A stretch of DNA of 64,000 bases from DMER01 sp003451645 (GCA_031976175.1 DALYLR010000014.1:1-64000), one strand, 5' to 3'. Positions 1 through 9,315 are shown, counted from the first letter of the stretch. Notes: generated by a model not told the origin, from the letters alone. Numbers and translations: made by a program.

Positions 1-83
1 GATCCTAGTGGAGCTTTTGAATTTGACATTCGCAACCGAGGTTGATGTCAGGTGGGTAGCGAATGTCAAATTCGCTCCACTAG
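1..83. repeat. Palindromic repeat, copy A of an exact 83-bp direct repeat
   Basis: This stretch is identical to 166-248. It is an imperfect palindrome: the left arm ctagtggagc...gaatttgacattcgc (5-33, with four extra T) pairs with gcgaatgtcaaattcgctccactag (59-83). The ends read CTAGTGG/CCACTAG. It resembles a dispersed REP-like or MITE-like intergenic element. The family cannot be named from one locus, and the element may continue left of the window. Confidence 0.8.
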
Positions 84-155
84 TGGTCCGAATCTGACAT
101 TTGCTTCCCATTGATACAGCGACCAGAGCAAATGTCAGTTTCATCAGGACCACTA
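81..155. repeat. Second-type palindromic repeat between the two copies
   Basis: The arms tagtggtcc...ctgacatttgct (81-105) and agcaaatgtcag...ggaccacta (127-155) are inverted copies with a small indel. The core TGACATTTGC is related to the TGACATTCGC core of the flanking copies, so this is a diverged member of the same palindrome family. It shares its outer TAG/CTA ends with its neighbours. Confidence 0.7.
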
Positions 156-165
156 GCAAACTATT

Positions 166-248
166 GATCCTAGTGGAGCTTTTGAATTTGACATTCGCAA
201 CCGAGGTTGATGTCAGGTGGGTAGCGAATGTCAAATTCGCTCCACTAG
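166..248. repeat. Palindromic repeat, copy B of the 83-bp direct repeat
   Basis: Identical over all 83 bases to 1-83. It ends 37 bases before the first gene of the window, so its hairpin could lie in that gene's 5' leader. Confidence 0.8.
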
Positions 249-285
249 GGGCCGTCCGGAATCACACGCTGGCAGAGCGACCACG

Positions 286-1035
286 ATGATAGAAAACTGG
301 ATCAACCGGGAAATCGAGTCCTGGCAACGCTGGCTTCAGCGGCCGCGCAGCTTTGGCGCACTCGCGCTCGCCTTGGTGTTCACTGTGCTGGCGCATGTGT
401 TCCAGGATAGCCCGGTGCTGCAACCCCTCAGCGACCTGACGCGCAGTTTCGGCCAATCCTTAAGCAATGTTGATGCGTGGCGCGTCACCGACCGCTTTTA
501 CACGCGCCTGTCCGGGTGCGAACTCTTCACCAGCAACAGCAGCGCCAGCGTCAGTTGTGAACAGAAGAGCATCTTTGATCGCTGGCAGACCACAACTGGT
601 GGCGGCGGCCTTGCCGCGATCATCATTGGCGTTCCTGAGGCCTTTCTCACCTCCACCTACGGCATCTTTCTGGAGGCTAATTGGCTCAGCGTTGTGTTGT
701 GGACGATCGCATTGCTCACGGCAGCCATCGTCTTGTGGCTTTGGCTTGATCCTTTTGAGTGGGACCCGGGCTGGGTTGGCCTGATCGTGTTCATCTTGCT
801 GCTGCCATTCTTGGCTGGCGTTCTGGCCCTTGGCCTCAAATGGATCCTGGTGGCCTTGAGCTTTGCCTTGTCTGAAGTTCTGGGCGGGATCGCCACGGTG
901 GTGGCCACGATCTATGGCTATGTGAAAGCGGCGGGCCTGCTGTTCGGCACCATCAATACCGCTGATAAGATTGAGTCCGGCCTGCAGACCGTCGCACGCG
1001 AGCCGGCCAAGCCGCCGCAGGAGCCAAGGTCATAG
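286..1035 (+). CDS. Hypothetical membrane protein, 249 aa
   Basis: I do not recognise this protein. The chosen ATG at 286 is preceded by a weak purine stretch. An earlier in-frame start at 217 lies inside the palindromic repeat and is unlikely. The N-terminus (about 1-25) is amphipathic and Trp-rich and is followed by a hydrophobic segment. The central part, rich in Asn, Ser and Cys (two Cys near residues 78 and 92), may be extracytoplasmic. Three or four long hydrophobic segments follow between about residues 130 and 225, and the tail is Pro/Lys-rich. It stands alone on the plus strand. Its stop lies 3 bases from the stop of the convergent formyltransferase-like gene. Confidence 0.6.
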   Translation: MIENWINREIESWQRWLQRPRSFGALALALVFTVLAHVFQDSPVLQPLSDLTRSFGQSLSNVDAWRVTDRFYTRLSGCELFTSNSSASVSCEQKSIFDRWQTTTGGGGLAAIIIGVPEAFLTSTYGIFLEANWLSVVLWTIALLTAAIVLWLWLDPFEWDPGWVGLIVFILLLPFLAGVLALGLKWILVALSFALSEVLGGIATVVATIYGYVKAAGLLFGTINTADKIESGLQTVAREPAKPPQEPRS

Positions 1036-1038
1036 ACC

Positions 1039-1830
1039 CTACCACACACCCTTGGTCAATCCGGCCCAGGCATAGCCCCACAAAGTCGGCATGAAATATT
1101 GGCTGGAGGGCAGATTGGGCTTAATGGTCTTTAGCCGTCCCCCCAACGCGTCCTCTATCGCCCTAATCATCAATGGCGCCGCTTGCGCCATTTGGACGAA
1201 ATGATACGTGGGAAAGGTATCCGAACGGTCGAACTCAGAGCGTTCCGAAAAAATCACCGACCCCGTATCCACGCCCTCATCCACCAAATGGATGGTCAGT
1301 CCCGCATGCGCCTGATCCCCATTGCGTAAGGCCCAATAGGCGCCGGACTGCCCCCGGTATTTTGGGTTCATCCCCGCGTGATAGTTGATAAAAGGCGCCT
1401 CGATGGCGTGGAGCGTATCCTTCTTGATGATCCGCGTGCCATAGACCGCCACGACTTTTGGATTTAGTGCGGTCAAAAGTGCCCGGCACTCGGGCGAATT
1501 GACGGACGGGACCTTATGTACAGCGTTGCCGGGCTTGAGGTCGCTCTCAAGACCATGAGCGGCCCATATGGCGTGCATGCGCCTGCGGCTCAGGCGGCCG
1601 ACGATACGCAGGCCATAATAGGTGAAGAGATGCTGGCCCATGGCATTCCACCAGCCGAGCATTTTCTTCCGCCTCCGGAATATTGTGCTGGCATCCTCGC
1701 CCGCCTCTTGGATAACGGTCAGCGGGCCGAAATGCGCCGCCAGTTTATTGACAAGCATGTTGGCGAGCCCCGATCCTGTGGTCAGGACCACAATGCGGTT
1801 TTCCGCCAAGGGATTATTCTGAGGTAACAT
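1039..1830 (-). CDS. Formyltransferase-family protein, 263 aa
   Basis: This protein has the formyltransferase fold of PurN and Fmt. It carries the catalytic Asn-x-His (N149, H151) in INYHAG followed by NPKYRGQ, and the downstream Asp (D184) in HLVDEGVDTG. These form the N/H/D triad that uses 10-formyl-THF or a related one-carbon donor. It is shorter than Fmt (about 310 aa), has no C-terminal OB domain, and has a Trp/Arg-rich insertion near residues 55-85, so it is probably not Fmt. Its acceptor is unknown; sugar-amine or amino-acid formylation is possible. The start at 1830 was chosen because GGCGGGG lies 8 bases upstream. An ATG at 1851 is in frame but less well placed. Confidence 0.75.
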   Translation of the reverse strand: MLPQNNPLAENRIVVLTTGSGLANMLVNKLAAHFGPLTVIQEAGEDASTIFRRRKKMLGWWNAMGQHLFTYYGLRIVGRLSRRRMHAIWAAHGLESDLKPGNAVHKVPSVNSPECRALLTALNPKVVAVYGTRIIKKDTLHAIEAPFINYHAGMNPKYRGQSGAYWALRNGDQAHAGLTIHLVDEGVDTGSVIFSERSEFDRSDTFPTYHFVQMAQAAPLMIRAIEDALGGRLKTIKPNLPSSQYFMPTLWGYAWAGLTKGVW

Positions 1831-1941
1831 CGCATCAACCCCGCCATGCACACTTTCAGTGCGGGACGATACCGGCGCAGTCCTTCAACAACCTCTAAAC
1901 AATTTGCGAGGTGATGCAAAACTTATCGGTTAGTTAAGCCG

Positions 1942-3363
1942 TTAATTGATTTGAAACTGGGGTTTCTTGGCGTGCTTGGAGCTGTAAAGCGCGTAAACGA
2001 TCAGCCCAAGGAAGAACCACACCGCGAGCCGTATCCACGTATCGGGCGGCAGCGAGACCATCATCAGACCGCACACGCCAATACCGGCGAGGGGCACGAA
2101 GGGTACCCAGGGCGTGCGGAAGGGCCGGTTCGCCTTTGGGTGCGTTTGCCGCAAGACGAGGACCGCGACGCAAACAACCACAAACGCCAGCAGCGTGCCG
2201 ATGGAGACAAGCTCGCCCAGCAGATCGAGCGGGAACAACCCCGCCAGCAAGGCTGCGAAGAACCCCGTGAGCAGCGTGCCGCGATAGGGCGTACGGAACG
2301 TCGGGTGCACCTTCGCAAAGGCTTGCGGCAGGAAACCGTCATCGGCCATGGCGAAGAATATCCGCGTCTGCCCATAGAGCGAGACCAGGACTACGGTTGC
2401 GAGCCCCACAATCGCCGCAATGTTCACGAGCGGCACCAGCCAGGACAGGCTCGGGCCTGCTTGCTGAATGGCGAAGGAAGCCGGATTGGGCACGTTGAGG
2501 GTCGTGTAGTCGGTCAGACCTACCAGCGTCAGCGACATCAGGATGTAAAGCGCCGTACAAATGAAAAGCGAGCCCAGGATGCCGACGGGCATATCACGCT
2601 GCGGATTCTTGGCTTCGCGCGCGGCGACCGACACCGCATCAAACCCGATATAGGCAAAGAAGATCACGCCGGAGGCCCGCAATACGCCGCTCCAGCCAAA
2701 TTCGCCCCACTCGCCCGTATTCTCCGGCACAAAGGGCGTCAGATTGTCGGGATTGATGAGCGGCAGGCCGAACAGGATGATCATGACAATGATGCCCACT
2801 TTCACGAACACCATGATGTTGTTGACCCCCGCCGATGCGCGGATCCCAACGATCAGCAAGGTGGTGAGCAAAACGATGAGGGCCACCGCAGGCACATTCA
2901 GGATCGCCCCTGTCCATGACAACTCAAAGCCCTTCGCTGCTAAGGGCGCGTTGGCGAACTGCGCTGGGATCTCCCAGCCAATATCTTTCATAAATGCCGA
3001 GAAATAGCCGGACCAGCCCACCGCGACCGCACTGGCAGCACCCAGATATTCCAGGATCAAGTCCCATCCGATCATCCAGGCAAAAAATTGGCCCATCGTC
3101 GCATAGGCATAGGTATAGGCGCTGCCCGATTGCGGGATCATCGCCGCCAACTCGGCATAGCACAGCGCCGCGAACAAGCACCCCACGCCCGCAATCATAA
3201 AGGAGAACACAATGCCCGGCCCTGCGAACTTAGCCGCAGCCGCTCCGGTGATCACAAAGATCCCGGCGCCAATGATGGCGCCAATCCCCAACGCCGTCAG
3301 GCCAAACGGCCCCAAGGCGCGGTTCAAGTCCTGGCCATGTTGGTGATCGTAACGTTGCTCCAT
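1942..3363 (-). CDS. APC-superfamily amino acid permease, 473 aa
   Basis: An integral inner-membrane transporter with about 12 hydrophobic segments. The first contains GIGAIIGAGIF, the unwound-helix substrate-binding motif of amino acid/polyamine/organocation permeases. It most resembles the YfnA/CAT (cationic amino acid transporter) group, which has this length and the SGSAYTYAYATMG motif after helix 3. The start at 3363 is chosen because GGGGAGAGG lies a few bases upstream. A longer reading to 3459 lacks a Shine-Dalgarno sequence. The substrate cannot be fixed. It stands alone between a formyltransferase-like gene and valS, both in the same orientation, with about 110-125-base gaps. Confidence 0.85.
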   Translation of the reverse strand: MEQRYDHQHGQDLNRALGPFGLTALGIGAIIGAGIFVITGAAAAKFAGPGIVFSFMIAGVGCLFAALCYAELAAMIPQSGSAYTYAYATMGQFFAWMIGWDLILEYLGAASAVAVGWSGYFSAFMKDIGWEIPAQFANAPLAAKGFELSWTGAILNVPAVALIVLLTTLLIVGIRASAGVNNIMVFVKVGIIVMIILFGLPLINPDNLTPFVPENTGEWGEFGWSGVLRASGVIFFAYIGFDAVSVAAREAKNPQRDMPVGILGSLFICTALYILMSLTLVGLTDYTTLNVPNPASFAIQQAGPSLSWLVPLVNIAAIVGLATVVLVSLYGQTRIFFAMADDGFLPQAFAKVHPTFRTPYRGTLLTGFFAALLAGLFPLDLLGELVSIGTLLAFVVVCVAVLVLRQTHPKANRPFRTPWVPFVPLAGIGVCGLMMVSLPPDTWIRLAVWFFLGLIVYALYSSKHAKKPQFQIN

Positions 3364-3489
3364 GTGCCTCTCCCCGCGACATCGAGTGCAATCCTTCAGC
3401 GAATATGCCGCAGATCGGGTCTCGTGGCGACGTGCCAAATCGTCCAGCTTTGCTGGCAAATGTTGCGCAGTGCAACATGAAGGCCGCTC

Positions 3490-6176
3490 TCATCCAAGCC
3501 GGGCGAGCGCCTCGGTCAGCTTGGCGCGCATCTCCAATACTTCGTCCCTCCGCTCCCGCTGCTCTTCAACGACCTCTTCCGCGGCACGGGACACAAAGCT
3601 TGGGTTGTTGAGCTTGGCGTCAATCTTGCCCAACTCGCCATCGGCCTTGTCAATTTCTTTGCGAAGACGCGTCCGCTCCTTGTCAAGATCGACCACACCA
3701 CCCAAATCTAGGCCTACAACGCTCTGTCCAAGGACGATCTGGACCATGCTTTGCGGCAAGCTCTCGGCGACAGCTGAGGACTCCAGACGAGCTAGGCGGT
3801 GAATAAGATCGCGGTGGCGCGCCAGCCACGCCGCATCCTGCGACTGCGCGCCGGTCTTGAGCATCAGCCGGAGCTTGGCCGCCGCCGGCACATTGGTCTC
3901 CGTGCGCACCGAGCGCACCTCAGAGATCAGCCGCATGACCCACCCCATTTCGCCGGTCGCGGCCGCATCGGGCGCCAGACGCGAGTAATCGCCCCACTGC
4001 GCCTCAATCAGCATTGACGCGCGGGCAGGTCCCGCCTCCCCCGTCACCCGCCACAGCTCCTCGGTAATGTAGGGCATGAAGGGATGCAGCATCAGCAAGA
4101 TCTGATCGAGCACCCAGGCCGCCGTCGCGCGCGTTTCCGCTTTGGCCGCCTCGCTGCCTTCCGTGAGCACGGGCTTTATGAACTCCAGATACCAATCGCA
4201 AAAAACATTCCAGGAGAACTCGTAAGCGGCCGCCGCTGCATCATTGAAGCGATAGGCTTCCATGCCCTGCGTTACGCGGGCATGCGCCGCCTGCACCTCG
4301 GCGATGATCCAGCGGTTGACGGCCTCAATGGGCTGCGACGGGTCAAAACCCTCCGCACGCTGACAGGCGTTCATTTCGCAAAACCGCGCGGCATTCCATA
4401 TCTTGGTCGCGAAGTTGCGATAAGATTCAACCCGCGCAGGCCCCATGCGAACGTCCTTGTTGGGTGCCGCCGCCATCGCCAGCGTGATCCTGACCGCGTC
4501 GGTCCCGAACTGATCGATCAGCGTCAGCGGATCGACGACATTGCCACGCGTCTTGGACATTTTCTGCCCGCGCTCATCGACAACGCGGGCAGATCGGAAG
4601 AGCGGGCATGGATCACCACCGTCGAAAAAGGCGCCGCCTGCATGAGATGCGTGCCGAACATCATCATCCGGGCGACCCAGAAGAAGATGATATCGAACAT
4701 CGTCACCAGCACGTCGCCTGGGTAATAGCGCGCGACCTCAGGCGTTTCGTCCGGCCATCCCAGTGTCGAGAAGGGCCACAGGCCTGAGGAAAACCAGGTG
4801 TCCAGAACATCCGGGTCGCGGGTCAGGGGTTCTGGCTTGCCATAGTGGCTGAGCGCCGCAGCCTCCGCCGCTTCCGGCGTTTCCTCAACAAAGACCATGC
4901 CATCCGGTCCGTACCAGGCCGGGATCTGATGGCCCCACCATAATTGCCGGGAGATGCACCATGGCTGGATGTTCTCCATCCAGCGAAAGTATGTCTTCTC
5001 CCAATTGTCCGGCACAAAGCGGGTCTGGCCTGCCCGCACCGCCGCCATCGCTGGGCCTGCCAATTTGGCAGCGTTCAGATACCATTGTTCCGTCAAAAAG
5101 GGCTCGATGACGACCGTCTTTGTCTTCTCGTCATGCGGCACCGCATGGCGGACCTTCTCAATCTTCTCCAAGAGCCCAATGTTTTGCAGGTCCTCCACGA
5201 TCCGCTTGCGGGCCTCAAAGCGGTCAAGACCCACGTAAGTCTGAGGTGCCGGCGCGCAGACTTTTCCTGCCTTGTCGAGGATCGCGATCGCCTCCAGACC
5301 ATGTCTGCGCCCGACTTCAAAGTCATTGAAGTCATGGGCGGGCGTGATCTTGACCGCGCCCGACCCTTTCTCTGGATCAGAATACTCATCCGCGATGATG
5401 GGAATGAGGCGCCCGGTCAGCGGCAAGCGAACCTTTTGGCCCACCAGATGCTGGTAACGCTCGTCCTCGGGGTGCACGGCGACCGCTGTGTCGCCCAGCA
5501 TGGTCTCGGGCCGCGTGGTCGCCACCGTGATGGTCAGATCGCTGCCCTCGACCGGATAGGTGATGTGCCACAGATGTCCGTCGAGCTCGATATTCTCGAC
5601 CTCCAGATCGGAGACGCTCGTCTGCAGCCTTGGGTCCCAATTGACCAGCCGCGTGTCCCGGTAGATCAGACCCTCCTTGTACAGACGGACAAAGGTCTTG
5701 AGCACCGCCCGGCTCATTTGCCCATCTTCGGCGGTGTCCATCGTGAAGCGCTCGCGGCTCCAGTCGCAGGAGACGCCCAGTCTGCGCAATTGATTGGTGA
5801 TGGTGTCGCCGGAGACCTGCTTCCACTCCCACACCTTCTGGAGGAACGCCTCACGGCCCAGTTTCTGGCGCGAGGATTGCTGCTCCGCCAGTTGGCGCTC
5901 GACCACCAGCTGCGTGGCGATCCCTGCGTGGTCCTTGCCCGGCTGCCAGAGCACGTCACGCCCGCGCATCCGCTCAAAGCGCGCGATAATGTCCTGAAGA
6001 GTGTGGTTGAGCGCGTGCCCAATGTGCAGGCTGCCTGTCACATTGGGCGGCGGCATCATCAGCGTGAAGGGCCGCGCGTTAGGGCGCCGCCCGGACCGGA
6101 ACGCGCCGGAACGCTCCCACCGCGCGTACATGGGTTGCTCGAGCGCCGCGTGATCAAACGTTTTGTCGATTGGCAT
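3490..6176 (-). CDS. valS: Valyl-tRNA synthetase, reading frame broken by a 17-bp insertion
   Basis: Class I aminoacyl-tRNA synthetase that charges tRNA-Val and edits misactivated Thr. HIGH lies at residues 51-54. The KMSK signature (KMSKT, about 533-536 once the frame is repaired) and a C-terminal tRNA-binding coiled coil that begins after VVDLDKERTRL are present. As given, the gene is split into an N-terminal frame (4524-6176) and a C-terminal frame (3490-4560). Removing 4591-4607 joins them as TVVIHARVVDERGQKMSKT, giving 889 aa, a normal length. The extra 17 bases contain the Illumina adapter core, so the break is almost certainly an artefact and the living gene is intact. The gene is downstream of popZ. 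Confidence 0.95.
4591..4607. other. Residual Illumina adapter (agatcggaagagc + gggc) inserted in valS
   Basis: Bases 4591-4603 are AGATCGGAAGAGC, the common start of Illumina TruSeq read-through adapters. They are followed by gggc. The insertion is bounded by a 6-base duplicate, gcgggc, at 4585-4590 and 4602-4607. Deleting 17 bases restores valS exactly, at a codon-perfect junction inside the KMSK region. Confidence 0.93.
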
Positions 6177-6187
6177 GGAGGCGATAA

Positions 6188-6207
6188 CTGCACAAAGGGT
6201 TGTGCAG
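6188..6207. promoter_or_regulatory. 8-bp inverted repeat upstream of valS
   Basis: CTGCACAA-AGGG-TTGTGCAG is a perfect 8-bp inverted repeat with a 4-base loop. It lies in the valS leader, ending 12 bases before the start codon on the minus strand. No T tract follows, so it is more likely an operator or a leader hairpin than a terminator. The function is unknown. Confidence 0.45.
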
Positions 6208-6269
6208 CCATCACTAGAGCAAAACAGGCTCCGGAGAAAAGCTCTTAACGAGCGCCGCCCCGCGGCGGG

Positions 6270-6839
6270 TTAGCGGCGGCGGCCCGTTGTGCGGGAAGCC
6301 CGCTCGACTTCTTCGCGCACGATGCGCTCTACCATGGCTGGCAGATTATCTTCCAACCAGTCCTTCAACATCGGCCGCAGCATCTGTGCCACGATGTCTT
6401 CCAGGGTCCGCCCGTCACCTTGGGCGATCGGCATGTCATTGGTGTTGCTACGAGACAGCATGCTGAACGCCTGATTCACTGCGGATTGGGTGTGGCTTGA
6501 AACAAGCCCGTCATCATTCTTGTCGACCATTTCAAGATCCGATTCTTGCCTCGAAGGCGGAGGAGCGGGTTGCGGGCGATGCGCCATGCGTTCAGGTGCG
6601 GGGTCAGGCCTTGCAGCGCGGGGCTTTTCTGGAGGCGCCTTGCGTTCCGGCTCACGCTGGGGTGGCAATTCTTCCATCGCCTCTTGTGTCAGTTCCAGCA
6701 CGTCTGGGTCAGCCTGACGCTGCGGCGCCGGAGCGGCCTGCCCCTTCGCGGGCTCCCCGTCCTCGGAGATGATCCGGCGGATCGAGGCAAGGATTTCTTC
6801 CATTGTCGGTTCCGGTTGTGCCGAACTGGGAGCGCTCAT
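6270..6839 (-). CDS. popZ: PopZ-family (DUF2497) polar organizing protein, 189 aa
   Basis: The N-terminal helix EPTMEEILASIRRIISED and the C-terminal helical region (LEDIVAQMLRPMLKDWLEDNLP...) are the two conserved blocks of the PopZ/DUF2497 family. They flank a low-complexity Pro/Glu/Arg-rich linker (about 30-100), as in Caulobacter PopZ. In that organism PopZ forms a polar scaffold that tethers ParB/parS and client regulators. The C-terminus here ends in an Arg-rich tail. Position next to valS is typical of alphaproteobacteria. Function by orthology is likely but not shown here. Confidence 0.88.
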   Translation of the reverse strand: MSAPSSAQPEPTMEEILASIRRIISEDGEPAKGQAAPAPQRQADPDVLELTQEAMEELPPQREPERKAPPEKPRAARPDPAPERMAHRPQPAPPPSRQESDLEMVDKNDDGLVSSHTQSAVNQAFSMLSRSNTNDMPIAQGDGRTLEDIVAQMLRPMLKDWLEDNLPAMVERIVREEVERASRTTGRRR

Positions 6840-6970
6840 ACCCGCATGGTCCCTTCAAGCCTGTATTACCACAGACGCGTGAGCATAGGCCAACGCGACG
6901 CGGAATGCCAGTCTCGTGCAATGTGATTCAAAAACCCTGCCCATCGTGACAGGCCAGCGTAACGGAGCCC

Positions 6971-8359
6971 TTAAAATCCGCTCGGACCCCACCATTTTCC
7001 GGCGTTTTCGTCGTAATTTTCCAGCGGATCATAGATCGCCACTGAAAGGTTAAGGTTTTCCGCGGTCAACGCTCCCATCGACGACAGGACAAGATGGGCC
7101 GCGACAACCTCATCGCGCTGGCTTCGGGCCAAGGCAACCTGGCTGTTCAAAAGCTCACGCTGCGCGTCAAGAACATCAAGCGTTGTGCGAGTGCCAACCT
7201 CGGCCTCTTGCTGGACGCCCTGGAACGCCGTCTCTTGCGCCTTCAGCTGTTGCGCATTGGACTCGCGTGAGGCGCGCGACGCCCGGTACGACTCCCAGGC
7301 ATTGGAGGCGTCCTCCAATGTTGTCCGGCGGCTCTGTTCCTTGTTCATCTTGGCTTGGTTGAGGTTTTCCTCAGATTGGCGAATGTTCGCCCACTCAACG
7401 CCGCCTTGATAGATCGGCATGGTCACAACGCCCGAGACCGATGTGCTGTCCGTCCGCGCGCCCGGTTCGGGGAAGGCATCTCCGGCGTTGCTGCGGCTGT
7501 AGCTCGCCTGCACGCTCACGGTCGGCAACAACGACCCAACGGCTAAATTCACGGCATGCTCGTTAAGCGTCACGCTTTCGATCGCCGAGATGTAGTTCGG
7601 GTTGTTGCCCTCAGCCAGCCTGCGGACCTCGTCTTCCGTCGCCGGTACTGCCGGGAGTGCAGGCAGTTTTTCGAGATTTTCAGGCGCCACGCCCACAATC
7701 CGCTCATATTCCAATTCGCTCGCTCGCAGGCTCGCGCGGGCGGCGATCAAGCCAGCCTCTGTTTGCGCCAGCCGGGCTTCGGCTTGCGCGACATCCGTTC
7801 GCGTTACCTCGCCCACCTTGAACCGCTCTTGCGCCGCCTCTCGTTGCTTGGTCAGCAATTTGACGCTGGTCTCATTCAACCGCACGACTTCAAGATCGCG
7901 CACAACGTTCATGTAGGCACTGACGGTGCCCAGCAAAACATTCTGCTCCGTCGCCCGCAAAGTGGCTCTACCGATGCGAACTTGGGCACCCGCGAGAAGG
8001 CGCTGTGCCAAGATGCGGCCGCCCGCAAACAGGGTCTGTGAGGCCGAAACTGTCGCGCTCCAGGGCTGCGTATTCGACTTGGACGTCGGTGTGACGCCGT
8101 CGCGGAATTTAGTGCGGGAATCGGATTCCGATTGCTGCGCAGACACAGACACTGTGGGCCGCCATTGGGATAGGGCCTGCGCCACCTCTTCATCGGTGGC
8201 ACGAAGGGCTGCCCGCTGAGCCAGAAGCTGCGGGTTCGTCGAATAGGCCTTTTCAAGCGCTTCTTTCAAAGTCGCGGCCGAAACTGGCGACGGCACGGCA
8301 AGGCCAGCTGCCGCGAGGGCAACGGAAACTTTCAACCAAAAACGCAAATCACGACCCAT
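6971..8359 (-). CDS. tolC: TolC-family outer membrane efflux channel, 462 aa
   Basis: An outer-membrane, periplasm-spanning channel for type I secretion and tripartite efflux. A signal peptide ends near AAGLAVPSPVSA (about residue 29). Two OEP repeats follow, with long coiled-coil helices: the first block is about 30-240 and includes VGEVTRTDVAQAEARLAQTE, and the second is about 250-450 and includes VGTRTTLDVLDAQRELLNSQ. These duplicated VG.RT..DV..A...L motifs are diagnostic. The gene sits between pcm and popZ on the same strand. A 156-base leader separates it from pcm, so it may have its own promoter. It could serve the RND pair at 17241-21525. Confidence 0.92.
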   Translation of the reverse strand: MGRDLRFWLKVSVALAAAGLAVPSPVSAATLKEALEKAYSTNPQLLAQRAALRATDEEVAQALSQWRPTVSVSAQQSESDSRTKFRDGVTPTSKSNTQPWSATVSASQTLFAGGRILAQRLLAGAQVRIGRATLRATEQNVLLGTVSAYMNVVRDLEVVRLNETSVKLLTKQREAAQERFKVGEVTRTDVAQAEARLAQTEAGLIAARASLRASELEYERIVGVAPENLEKLPALPAVPATEDEVRRLAEGNNPNYISAIESVTLNEHAVNLAVGSLLPTVSVQASYSRSNAGDAFPEPGARTDSTSVSGVVTMPIYQGGVEWANIRQSEENLNQAKMNKEQSRRTTLEDASNAWESYRASRASRESNAQQLKAQETAFQGVQQEAEVGTRTTLDVLDAQRELLNSQVALARSQRDEVVAAHLVLSSMGALTAENLNLSVAIYDPLENYDENAGKWWGPSGF

Positions 8360-8431
8360 TCAAACGCTCCAGCTCACGCGCGCCCACACGACCCCGCACG
8401 CTAGTGAACGACTATATATTTATCTCACATC

Positions 8432-8441
8432 TCGCTAGCGA
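8432..8441. promoter_or_regulatory. Short palindrome TCGCTAGCGA in the tolC leader
   Basis: A 10-bp perfect palindrome in the pcm-tolC gap, beside an AT-rich stretch (ATAAATATATAG on the minus strand) that could be a -10 region for tolC. This is a tentative operator and promoter region only. Confidence 0.25.
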
Positions 8442-8515
8442 TCACGAGTACGTAATCGAAACGAACGCGAATCACCTATCGCGCACCGCCATTGGAAAAA
8501 ACCCAAGTGAATCAA

Positions 8516-9172
8516 TCAAAAGGCAAATCGCTGCGGCCTCTGGAATCCCGGCAGTAGTGGCAATGTTGCATCAAAGGCGTCCCGGCCCATTAGGCTGGTG
8601 CCATCCTTGACGAAGAGCCGGGCGCGGCCGGTGGGCCCATGATTGACCACGGCCAGAAGCTTTCCACCGGACTTCAGCTGCTGCGCCCAAGCCTCTGGGG
8701 GCTCAGTAATCGCACCGTTCACAAAAATGACGTCGTAGGGTCCATCACCTGGATGACCGTCCGCATGCCGCGCTTGCACACACTTCACCGTTCCCGTGAC
8801 GTCAATAGAACCCAGGTTGCGCTCGGCACTTTTGACCAAGTCCGGGTCTTCCTCGACGCTCACAACCGCATCGCAAAGCTGCCCCAGCACCGCTGAGGAA
8901 TACCCGGTACCGGGCGCGATATCCAACACCAGATCCGTTCGCTCCAGATTGGCAAGCTGCAGCAACTTGGCGAACGTCCGGGGATCGAGAAGAACCCGTC
9001 CGCCACCCAGAGGCACACAGGCATCCGAATAGGCCAGATGTGTCACACTCTCAGGGACGAAGGTCTCGCGCGGCACCGCCGCGATGGCGTCCAGAATCCG
9101 CTGGTCGAAGACGTCATTGGTCCGGATTTGCCCGTTGATCATTTGCATCCGGGCTTCTGCACTGCGCGACAT
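8516..9172 (-). CDS. Protein-L-isoaspartate O-methyltransferase-family protein, 218 aa
   Basis: A SAM-dependent methyltransferase of the PCMT family. Motif I is VLDIAPGTGYSSAVL, with an acidic motif II (VVSVEED) and a post-motif region PYDVIFVNGAI. The family N-terminus (MINGQIRTNDVFDQRILDAI) is present. In place of the substrate loop of canonical Pcm (an IGxGQTISxP motif) there is PLGGGRVLLDPRTFAKLLQ, so the usual catalytic Ser/Thr is missing. This divergent branch is common upstream of tolC in alphaproteobacteria, and repair of isoaspartate should not be assumed. It precedes tolC on the same strand. Confidence 0.85.
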   Translation of the reverse strand: MSRSAEARMQMINGQIRTNDVFDQRILDAIAAVPRETFVPESVTHLAYSDACVPLGGGRVLLDPRTFAKLLQLANLERTDLVLDIAPGTGYSSAVLGQLCDAVVSVEEDPDLVKSAERNLGSIDVTGTVKCVQARHADGHPGDGPYDVIFVNGAITEPPEAWAQQLKSGGKLLAVVNHGPTGRARLFVKDGTSLMGRDAFDATLPLLPGFQRPQRFAF

Positions 9173-9315
9173 TGTGGCGAACCATCTTGGTGTGATTTTA
9201 AGGGCTGCCGTTTATAGACTGATTGCTCCGGTCTGGTAAATGGCTCCCGCAGACCAGCACAGTTTGCGCTTTGTCATCTGGTCACGGGTCTGTTATAGAG
9301 CGTCTTCGATGGAGT

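Noticed and set aside
1951..2919. Plus-strand 322-residue frame rich in Arg, His and Gln
   Set aside because: It lies antisense to the APC permease and its composition is that of a shadow frame.
3490..6176. valS as a true pseudogene or a programmed frameshift
   Set aside because: The insertion contains the Illumina adapter core and its removal restores a perfect frame in an essential gene.
4944..6248. Plus-strand 434-residue open frame
   Set aside because: It is antisense to valS, whose frame carries all family motifs; the long frame follows from high GC content.
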